Assembly (NCBI GenBank): GCA_964645585.1 | Contig: CAZYAN010000082.1 | Span: 1-9,125 of the forward strand | Reading direction: 5' to 3' | Length of the DNA stretch: 9,125 nucleotides | From: DATGSL01 sp964645585 | Lineage (GTDB): Bacteria > Verrucomicrobiota > Verrucomicrobiia > Opitutales > T3Sed10-336 | Part shown: positions 1 through 4,997 of the stretch, in pieces | How positions within the stretch are numbered: position 1 is the first letter of the stretch | Layout: each line of letters begins with the position of its first letter | Position numbers and translations under genes: made by a program | The notes under the pieces: model-generated | Told to the model about the DNA's origin: nothing | Seen by the model: the letters and a program-made list of their open reading frames with translations, nothing else | The model's database searches: none

Positions 1-10
1 TTTGTGCTGT

Positions 11-40
11 CCCTCCGGCAGTATCGTTTGGACCGGAGGG
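11..40 (-). terminator. Hairpin just downstream of fabF stop
   Basis: A perfect 8-bp inverted repeat, CCCTCCGG at 11-18 and CCGGAGGG at 33-40, encloses a 14-nt loop. It lies one base beyond the fabF stop codon in the direction of fabF transcription. The GC-rich stem and its position suggest a transcription end or an mRNA 3'-end stabiliser for the fabG-acpP-fabF operon. There is no run of T after the stem on the minus strand (the sequence continues ACAGCACAAA), so it is not a canonical intrinsic terminator. It may act with Rho or simply protect the 3' end. Confidence 0.45.
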
Positions 41-41
41 G

Positions 42-1277
42 TTACGCGAGCTTGCGGAAGACCAGGGTGGCGTTGTGGCCGCCGAAGCCGGAGTTGTTGC
101 TGATGGCAACGTTTACTGGATGACTCACCTTTTCGTTGGGGACGTAGTTGAGATCGCAATCCGGATCGGGCTCTTCGTAGTTGATCGTCGGCGGGATTTC
201 TCCCGTTTCGATCACCTTCGCGCAGACGACGGCTTCGATACCGCCCGCCGCGCCGAGCAGGTGACCGGTCATCGACTTGGTGGAGCTGATGCGCAGTTGG
301 GAGGCCGCGTCTCCAAAAACATTTTTGAGCGCCACGGTTTCGCACTTGTCATTGTACGGGGTGGAAGTGCCGTGCGCGTTGACGTAATCGACTTGGTCTG
401 GATTGAGACCGGCTTTTCGCAAGGCGTTGTTCATCGCGACCGCGAGTCCGTGACCTGAGAGGTCGGGCTGGGTAATGTGGAAAGCGTCGCAGGTGGCTGA
501 ATAGCCGGCGATTTCGCAATAAATCGTCGCGCCGCGCGCACGCGCGTGCTCGAGGGTTTCGAGCACCAGGACCCCGGAGCCTTCGCCCATGATGAAGCCG
601 TCGCGATTTTTCTCGAACGGCCGGCTGGCACGCTGCGGGTCGTCGTTGCGCGTGCTCATGGCTTTCATCGAGCAGAAACCGGCGTAGCCGAGGGAAGTGA
701 TGGCGGCTTCGCTGCCGCCGGCGAGCATGATATCGGCATCGCCCGACTGCATGATGCGCCACGACTCGCCGATGGCGTGGGTCGCTGACGCGCAGGCGCT
801 GACGACCGCGAAGTTTGGGCCTTTGGCGCCGAGCTCGATCGCGACCATGCCGCCGGCCATATTGGCGATCAGCGACGGGATCATGAACGGTGAAACCCGC
901 CGCGGGCCGCGTTCGATGAGAACCCGCGACTGTTTCTCGATCGTATCCAGTCCGCCGATACCGGAGGCGAGGATGACACCGAAACGATCGGCATCGACCT
1001 TGGTGACATCGAGACCGGCGTTTTGGACCGCCAGCTTGGAGGCGGCCATGCCGAGATGACAATAACGGTCGTTGCGGCGGACCTCCTTGAAATCCATCCA
1101 CTCGGTCGCGTCAAAATCGCGCACCTCCGCGCCGATCTTGCAAGGAAAGTCGGCGGTATCGAACGCGGTTACCGTATCGATCCCGCTTTTCCCGGCGAGG
1201 AGATTGCCGAAAAACGTTTCAATGTCGCGACCGAGCGAGGTGACAACCCCGAGGCCGGTTACCACCACGCGCTTCAT
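42..1277 (-). CDS. fabF: Beta-ketoacyl-ACP synthase II (FabF)
   Basis: This cytoplasmic condensing enzyme of type II fatty-acid synthesis elongates acyl-ACP with malonyl-ACP by decarboxylative Claisen condensation. The 411-aa product matches the usual FabF length (about 412). It starts MKRVVVTGLGVVTSLG and carries the thiolase-fold catalytic triad: Cys162 in VVSACASATHA, His302 in NAHGTSTPYND and His339 in STKSMTGHLLGAAGG, with Lys334 before it. The C-terminal SNNSGFGGHNATLVF glycine loop is intact. An in-frame ATG lies 18 bases further upstream (1295). I prefer 1277 because AGGA sits 7 nt before it and the protein then starts like its homologues. It is the last gene of the fabG-acpP-fabF operon, 81 bp after acpP, and is followed by a hairpin. 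FabB is a less likely alternative, given the FabF-type order and sequence. The catalytic residues are seen directly; the function follows from the family. Confidence 0.97.
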   Translation of the reverse strand: MKRVVVTGLGVVTSLGRDIETFFGNLLAGKSGIDTVTAFDTADFPCKIGAEVRDFDATEWMDFKEVRRNDRYCHLGMAASKLAVQNAGLDVTKVDADRFGVILASGIGGLDTIEKQSRVLIERGPRRVSPFMIPSLIANMAGGMVAIELGAKGPNFAVVSACASATHAIGESWRIMQSGDADIMLAGGSEAAITSLGYAGFCSMKAMSTRNDDPQRASRPFEKNRDGFIMGEGSGVLVLETLEHARARGATIYCEIAGYSATCDAFHITQPDLSGHGLAVAMNNALRKAGLNPDQVDYVNAHGTSTPYNDKCETVALKNVFGDAASQLRISSTKSMTGHLLGAAGGIEAVVCAKVIETGEIPPTINYEEPDPDCDLNYVPNEKVSHPVNVAISNNSGFGGHNATLVFRKLA

Positions 1278-1358
1278 TCCCGATTCCTGCTCCATGCAAA
1301 AGTAAGATAAGATTCGCGGGACGGCCGAGGCGTATGGCGGCGCTGCAGAATCTCCGCG

Positions 1359-1619
1359 TTATTTGCCGGACTTTTCCTCAATGTAGGAAATGACGTCGCC
1401 GACAGTTTGCAACTTTTCCGCGTCGGACTCCGGAATCTCGCCCTTGATCTCGTCCTTGAACTCCTCTTCGAACGCCATGATCAGCTCAACGGTGTCCAGG
1501 GAGTCGGCGCCGAGGTCGTCAAGAAACGACGCTTCGGGAGTCACCTGCTCCTCGTTAACATTTAATTGGTTAACGATAATTTCTTTAACGCGCTGTTCAG
1601 TTGTTTTTGATTCTGCCAT
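1359..1619 (-). CDS. acpP: Acyl carrier protein (AcpP)
   Basis: This small acidic carrier protein holds growing acyl chains on a 4'-phosphopantetheine arm and shuttles them between fatty-acid synthesis enzymes. The 86-aa product contains the DSL attachment site in LDDLGADSLDTVELIMAFEE, with Ser40 as the predicted modified residue. It has a normal four-helix ACP layout and an acidic helix II. Compared with the common 77-80 aa form, the loop before helix III is longer: EEEFKDEIKGEIPESDAEK has four more residues than the E. coli equivalent. The gene lies 28 bp after fabG and 81 bp before fabF, so all three are probably cotranscribed. No Shine-Dalgarno sequence is visible before the ATG (the preceding bases read CATTATTCCAGCT), which is unusual for such a highly expressed gene. 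The identity is certain; the effect of the longer loop is unknown. Confidence 0.98.
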   Translation of the reverse strand: MAESKTTEQRVKEIIVNQLNVNEEQVTPEASFLDDLGADSLDTVELIMAFEEEFKDEIKGEIPESDAEKLQTVGDVISYIEEKSGK

Positions 1620-1647
1620 AGCTGGAATAATGAAAGGAATATTTGGG

Positions 1648-2394
1648 TCACATCAACATGCCACCGTCAACGGTAAAAACCTGACCGGTTATATAATCGG
1701 CCTTATCGGAACAAAGGAAATCAACGATGTTGGCGATGTCGTCGGCCTTCCCGAATCGCTTAAGAGGAATCCTCGCTAAGATTTCGCTGGAGAGGCTCTC
1801 GTCAAGGCTGGCCGTCATGTCGGTCTCGATAAAACCGGGGGCAACAGCGTTGCATGTGACCGAGCGCGAGGCGAGCTCCTTGGCGAGACTTTTCGTGAGG
1901 CCGATGATTCCGGCCTTGGCGGCGGCGTAATTGACCTGCCCGGCGTTGCCCATCAAACCGATCACGGAAGTGATGTTAACGATTCGCCCCCAGCGCTTCC
2001 GTGACATCGGGCCGGCGAGGCCTTTGGTCCAGTAAAAGCAGCTCGACAGGTTGGTATTGATCACGTCGTGCCAGTTCTCCTGGCTCATGCGGAGCATCAT
2101 GCCGTCGCGGGTGATCCCGGCGTTGTTGACCAGAATGTTGACCGCGCCGAACTCTTCATTCAGGCGCGCGCTCGCCTGTTCGACCGCGGCCGCGTCGGAA
2201 ACGTCTACCGCCATCGCGCGGGCTTTGCCGCCTCGGGCGACGATGCCGTCCGCCACCTGGGAACAGTTCGCTTCGGAGCGGCTGACGCAGACAACGGTTA
2301 CGCCGCCGGCCGCGAGCATTTCGGCAATGGCCTTGCCGATTCCGCGTCCGGCGCCGGTGACGACCGCCACCCGTTCGTGACTTGTGGAACTCAT
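1648..2394 (-). CDS. fabG: 3-oxoacyl-ACP reductase (FabG)
   Basis: This NADPH-dependent short-chain dehydrogenase/reductase reduces 3-oxoacyl-ACP to 3-hydroxyacyl-ACP, the first reductive step of the elongation cycle. The 248-aa protein has the nucleotide-binding glycine motif TGAGRGIGKAIAE (13-25), the NNAGITRDGMM motif (90-100) and the catalytic tetrad Asn115, Ser143, Tyr156 and Lys160 (NYAAAKAG). It ends with the FabG-typical ITGQVFTVDGGMLM. The reading frame stays open upstream to 2631, but those 79 residues are basic, lack family similarity and run into the divergent rluB-like gene. The ATG at 2394, giving MSSTSHERVAVVTGAG, is therefore the credible start. No clear Shine-Dalgarno precedes it, and a GC-only hairpin sits 11 nt upstream. 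It is the first gene of the fab operon seen here; fabD, fabH and plsX are not adjacent. Confidence 0.96.
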   Translation of the reverse strand: MSSTSHERVAVVTGAGRGIGKAIAEMLAAGGVTVVCVSRSEANCSQVADGIVARGGKARAMAVDVSDAAAVEQASARLNEEFGAVNILVNNAGITRDGMMLRMSQENWHDVINTNLSSCFYWTKGLAGPMSRKRWGRIVNITSVIGLMGNAGQVNYAAAKAGIIGLTKSLAKELASRSVTCNAVAPGFIETDMTASLDESLSSEILARIPLKRFGKADDIANIVDFLCSDKADYITGQVFTVDGGMLM

Positions 2395-2601
2395 GGGGCG
2401 CCATCGCGCCAAAGAGGCGCGCAAAACGCAAGTCCTTTGTCGCTGCCGGGAGTTCAGATCGTTGGTCCTTTGTCTTTCGGCTTTGATTTTGCGCCGTCGA
2501 ACGGGGGGCGAAGCGGGCGTCAGAACGGCGGTGAAAAAAAACGCCGGGCTGGGCGTATTCGAGATTAGCTTTTTCCCGCGGTGGTTGTTTAGTTGCTTCC
2601 A
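2395..2601. promoter_or_regulatory. Divergent intergenic region, fabG and rluB-like gene
   Basis: These 207 bases separate the start of fabG (leftward) from the start of the pseudouridine synthase gene (rightward), so promoters for both must lie here or overlap the coding starts. I could not identify a convincing -35/-10 pair on either strand. Visible structure includes the hairpin at 2405-2421 described separately. A second weak inverted repeat, CGGCG at 2526-2530 and CGCCG at 2542-2546, has a run of eight A (2534-2541) in its loop. No recognisable FadR- or FapR-type operator was seen. The regulatory role is inferred from position only. Confidence 0.5.
2405..2421 (-). promoter_or_regulatory. 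GC-only hairpin in the fabG leader
   Basis: CGCGCC at 2405-2410 and GGCGCG at 2416-2421 form a 6-bp stem of G-C pairs with a 5-nt loop (AAAGA on the plus strand, TCTTT in the fabG mRNA). The stem ends ten bases before the fabG ATG, inside the zone a ribosome must occupy. It could restrict or position initiation at fabG, which lacks an obvious Shine-Dalgarno sequence. GC-rich DNA yields such stems by chance, so functional confidence is low. Confidence 0.25.
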
Positions 2602-3369
2602 ATGACCGACACGAACGGGATTCGTCTTCAAAAATTTCTTTCAGCCGCCGGGGTCTGTTCGAGGCGCGCGGCCGAGGAGCTCATTGTCAGCGGAGAAGTC
2701 ACGGTCAATGGGCGGCCGGCCGAACTCGGACAGCGGGTCGATCCGGCGCGGGACCGGGTTGCCGTCGGCGGGCGCAAAGTCAGCGCGGTGCCCTCGAGCC
2801 AGGTGACGCTAGCCATGAACAAACCGAAAGGGTTTTTGTGCAGTCATCGCGATCCCCATCACGATCGAACGGTTTTCGATCTGCTGCCGCGCGAGTTGGA
2901 GGACCGCCGTTTCTTGATTGCCGGGCGGCTGGACCTCGACAGCGAAGGGCTGCTGATTTTGACGACCGACGGGGATTTGGCCAACCGCCTGATGCATCCG
3001 TCGAGCGGCATTGTTAAGCGCTATTATGTGACCTTGAACCGGCCGTTCCCGATCAAGATGGTCCGGTTGCTGATCAAAGGCGTTCAGGCGGACGGGGAGC
3101 GGCTGAAAGCGGAAAAGGCGATTCCGTTAAAGGCGCCTCGCGCGGAGGATTCGGCGGACTGGGAGGTCCATTTGCAGCATGGACGAAAGCGCGAAATCCG
3201 GCGTTTGTTTGAAGCACTCGGTTATCGAGTCAAGCGGCTTAAACGGTTTCAGATCGGCAACTTGACCGTGCGCCGGATTCCATCGGGAAAGGTGAAGATC
3301 CTTTCGGATCGCGACCTGCGGCTGCTTTTTCAGAGCGGCGAGGGGGGAAGCGGCGGCCGCTTTTTTTGA
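2602..3369 (+). CDS. rluB: rRNA pseudouridine synthase, RsuA/RluB family
   Basis: This enzyme isomerises a specific uridine in ribosomal RNA to pseudouridine. RluB-type members act on 23S rRNA helix 89 (U2605 in E. coli) and RsuA on 16S U516. The 255-aa product begins with an S4 RNA-binding domain (about 6-55: RLQKFLSAAGVCSRRAAEEL and GEVTVNGRPAELGQRV). The catalytic domain follows with GRLDLDSEGLLILTTDGDLA, where Asp111 is the predicted catalytic residue, then LMHPSSGIVKRYYV and the late motif GRKREIRRLFEALGY. A TTG at 2593 could add three residues, but the ATG at 2602 is simpler. No Shine-Dalgarno is evident. The C-terminus ends in a glycine-rich GEGGSGGRFF whose codons also form a terminator-like hairpin. 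The family is certain. RluB versus RsuA or RluF as exact target is not, and the symbol is given as the closest common type. Confidence 0.9.
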   Translation: MTDTNGIRLQKFLSAAGVCSRRAAEELIVSGEVTVNGRPAELGQRVDPARDRVAVGGRKVSAVPSSQVTLAMNKPKGFLCSHRDPHHDRTVFDLLPRELEDRRFLIAGRLDLDSEGLLILTTDGDLANRLMHPSSGIVKRYYVTLNRPFPIKMVRLLIKGVQADGERLKAEKAIPLKAPRAEDSADWEVHLQHGRKREIRRLFEALGYRVKRLKRFQIGNLTVRRIPSGKVKILSDRDLRLLFQSGEGGSGGRFF

Positions 3370-4075
3370 TCCGGTTCGTTTTGGGGCAGCGGGGTTCCCG
3401 CTCGTCTCGAGGGCTGAGCGCGGGGAGTCGGCGACGGAATGCGGTCGCGGCGCGGCCGGGCGCGACATGATCGAAGTAGGCGTTGAGAAATTCATCCCAG
3501 CCGACGCGGGCAAGCTGGTGCTGATCTTCTTCGTAGCGGAGCAGGTGATGAAAGTTCCGGATGCGCTGGCGCCGCGAGAGAGGGCGGCCGAGCGGGCGAA
3601 ACCGAATGTCGGCGATATCGATCAAGCCGAGTTCTCCGGCTGGCGTTACGATGACGTTCGCGAAATGAACGGACCGAAACAGGAAGCCGGCGGTGTGAAG
3701 TCTGGCCAGGAGCGCCGCTGTTTTACGGAGCAGTTTGCGGCGTGCGGAATCTTCGGCGTTTCGGAGTGCCGAGCGGAGGGTTTGTCCGGGAACCGGATGA
3801 TACAGAAGAGCATGCCCGCGCGCGTGCCTGAGTCGAAAAACTTTTTCAACGCCAACGGTGGCGAAACCGCGCCGGCTCAGCCGCCGGGCGTTTCGCGCGA
3901 AAATGGCGGCTCGCGGTTTGCGGCCGAGACGCCGCAGTCGAGGCCTGTCGCGGATCACCTTGAGAATCCTTCCATCCGGCAATTGATAAACTTTGGCTCC
4001 GCGGCGGTCGGCTTCGAGGATGTCGGCACCTTCGGTGAGTTTCGCGAACGCCTCTTTGGACAAATCCTGAATCAT
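3239..4075 (-). CDS. Kdo/WaaP-like lipopolysaccharide kinase family protein
   Basis: The 278-aa product resembles, from memory, the small kinase-fold proteins annotated as lipopolysaccharide kinase (Kdo/WaaP) or 'toluene tolerance protein' in Pseudomonas. These are thought to modify the LPS inner core or a related envelope sugar at the cytoplasmic face. Visible features in order are MIQDLSKEAF, GAKVYQLPDGRILKV with a candidate ATP-binding Lys39, LLYHPVPGQTLRSAL, the pseudo-catalytic loop GFLFRSVHFANVIV (Ser135, His137, Asn140), LGLIDIADIRF (Asp153, Asp156) and RIRNFHHLLRYEEDQHQL. The usual catalytic Asp of the HxD motif is replaced by Ser, which I believe is normal in this subfamily. The frame opens at a TTG at 4111, but the ATG at 4075 fits family starts. 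From about residue 236 the basic, low-complexity tail is antisense to the rluB-like gene, an overlap of 131 bp, and may be a non-conserved read-through extension. Substrate unknown. Confidence 0.7.
   Translation of the reverse strand: MIQDLSKEAFAKLTEGADILEADRRGAKVYQLPDGRILKVIRDRPRLRRLGRKPRAAIFARNARRLSRRGFATVGVEKVFRLRHARGHALLYHPVPGQTLRSALRNAEDSARRKLLRKTAALLARLHTAGFLFRSVHFANVIVTPAGELGLIDIADIRFRPLGRPLSRRQRIRNFHHLLRYEEDQHQLARVGWDEFLNAYFDHVAPGRAATAFRRRLPALSPRDEREPRCPKTNRIKKSGRRFPPRRSEKAAAGRDPKGSSPFPMESGARSSCRSETV
3348..3367 (+). terminator. Intrinsic-terminator-like hairpin within the rluB-like 3' end
   Basis: AAGCG at 3348-3352 pairs with CGCTT at 3358-3362 around a 5-nt GC loop, and a run of seven T (3361-3367) follows directly. 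Four G at 3344-3347 could extend the stem with G-U pairs. This is the form of a Rho-independent terminator for the plus strand. It overlaps the final codons and stop (TGA 3367-3369) of the pseudouridine synthase gene rather than following it. Read on the minus strand the stem is followed by C, so it should work only for rightward transcripts. Confidence 0.5.
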
Positions 4076-4200
4076 ACGGCAGGACCATCCCGAGAAAGGA
4101 TCGACGGTCAAGAGTTATAGCTTCCTGCTGTTCAAAATGATGCAGACTTGACCAAACACGCGCTGCCGATCGTCTGGAACGGGATCGAAATCGGACGCGG

Positions 4201-4219
4201 AAAACCAGCCGCTGGCTGG
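4201..4219 (-). terminator. Probable terminator after def
   Basis: A perfect inverted repeat, CCAGCC at 4205-4210 and GGCTGG at 4214-4219, has a 3-nt loop. On the minus strand it is followed at once by TTTT (complement of 4201-4204). It lies about 65 bases past the def stop codon in def's direction of transcription and before the next minus-strand gene. The stem is short and the T run only four, so it is a moderate candidate for an intrinsic terminator. If real, it separates def from the downstream kinase-like gene. Confidence 0.5.
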
Positions 4220-4283
4220 CCGCGCGTCCCTTCGGTCAGCGGGAATGCAGCCAGGCCGGTGGGTTTATCCGCGGAACACCGCG

Positions 4284-4850
4284 TCAGGAAACGGGAGTGG
4301 CACGGGAGCGCTGGGCGAGCTCTTTCAGGCTCGGTTCGAGTTTCTTCCGCGTCTTTTTTGACATCCGGTCGATGAAGAGAATTCCGTTCAAATGATCGAC
4401 TTCGTGCTGGGCGCAACGGGCGAGGATGCCATCGCATTCGAGGACGTGCGGGTTGCCGTCGACATCCTGGTAGCGGAGGCGGATGGCTGACGGGCGTTTT
4501 ACGTCGCCTCGAATGCCGGGAAACGAAAGGCAGCCTTCTTCGAAAACCGTATCGGGAGAGTCGAGGTATTCGATTTCGGGATTCACCACTGCGAGCGGCA
4601 TGATCAAATCGAGCGGCGGGCGCCGGCCGTCGAGGGAATAGTTGAAATCATCGTCGCACTCGGAAACGTCGATCACGCAGAGCTGGATGTCCCGCCCGAT
4701 CTGCTGCGCGGCGAGACCGATTCCCTCCGCTTCCCGCATCGTCACGATCATTTCTTGGACCAAATCGCCCAAGGAACGGTCGAAAGTGGTGATCTTCTTG
4801 CCTTTCGCCCGCAGAATTGGTTCTTCGTAGAGCCGGATTCTCAATGACAT
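4284..4850 (-). CDS. def: Peptide deformylase (Def)
   Basis: This metalloenzyme removes the N-formyl group from the initiator methionine of nascent proteins at the ribosome exit. The 188-aa protein has all three hallmark motifs: GIGLAAQQIG (43-52), EEGCLS (104-109, with metal ligand Cys107) and QHEVDH (148-153, with ligands His149 and His153 and catalytic Glu150). The start is set at the ATG at 4850 because MSLRIRLYEEPILRAKGKKI is the typical Def N-terminus. The frame is open to 4967, but the extra 39 residues look unrelated. Between motifs 1 and 2 there is a longer, hydrophilic segment than in the E. coli enzyme (about 63-86, including SECDDDFNYSLDGRRPPLD). No fmt gene is adjacent in this window. 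A probable terminator follows. No Shine-Dalgarno is visible. Confidence 0.97.
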   Translation of the reverse strand: MSLRIRLYEEPILRAKGKKITTFDRSLGDLVQEMIVTMREAEGIGLAAQQIGRDIQLCVIDVSECDDDFNYSLDGRRPPLDLIMPLAVVNPEIEYLDSPDTVFEEGCLSFPGIRGDVKRPSAIRLRYQDVDGNPHVLECDGILARCAQHEVDHLNGILFIDRMSKKTRKKLEPSLKELAQRSRATPVS

Positions 4851-4997
4851 GGTAACGAGTAAACGCCAAACAGGCACTTTGTCGACCTGCATCGCGGGAT
4901 CTTTTCGCGTCCGGTCGGCGGCCTCGGGCAAGACAATTTCGACCTGATAAATCCTTCTTCTGTTCACGCCTCCACGTAAATTTCAAAACAGCCACGC
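4851..4997. promoter_or_regulatory. Divergent intergenic region, def and membrane operon
   Basis: This 147-bp gap lies between the divergent starts of def (leftward) and the two-gene membrane operon (rightward), so it should hold promoters for both. It is more AT-rich toward its right end (4941-4990) than the surrounding genes. I saw no convincing -35/-10 pair, operator or riboswitch. Confidence 0.45.

Noticed and set aside
1278..1358. Regulatory element or small gene between acpP and fabF
   Set aside because: Only weak long-range complementarity (AGATTC/GAATCT) and no open frame with a start site of its own were seen. It is an ordinary short operon spacer.
2395..2631. 79-residue N-terminal extension of FabG
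   Set aside because: The frame is open, but the extension is basic, unlike any FabG N-terminus, and crosses the start of the divergent rluB-like gene. MSSTSHERVAVVTGAG at 2394 is the normal start.
3127..3513. Minus-strand open frame over the end of the rluB-like gene
   Set aside because: Low-complexity Pro/Ser/Ala/Lys product with no motif. The plus-strand frame carries all pseudouridine synthase motifs.
4851..4967. 39-residue N-terminal extension of peptide deformylase
   Set aside because: Def proteins start close to the IRLYEEPILR segment. The upstream residues have no family similarity and fall in the divergent promoter region.
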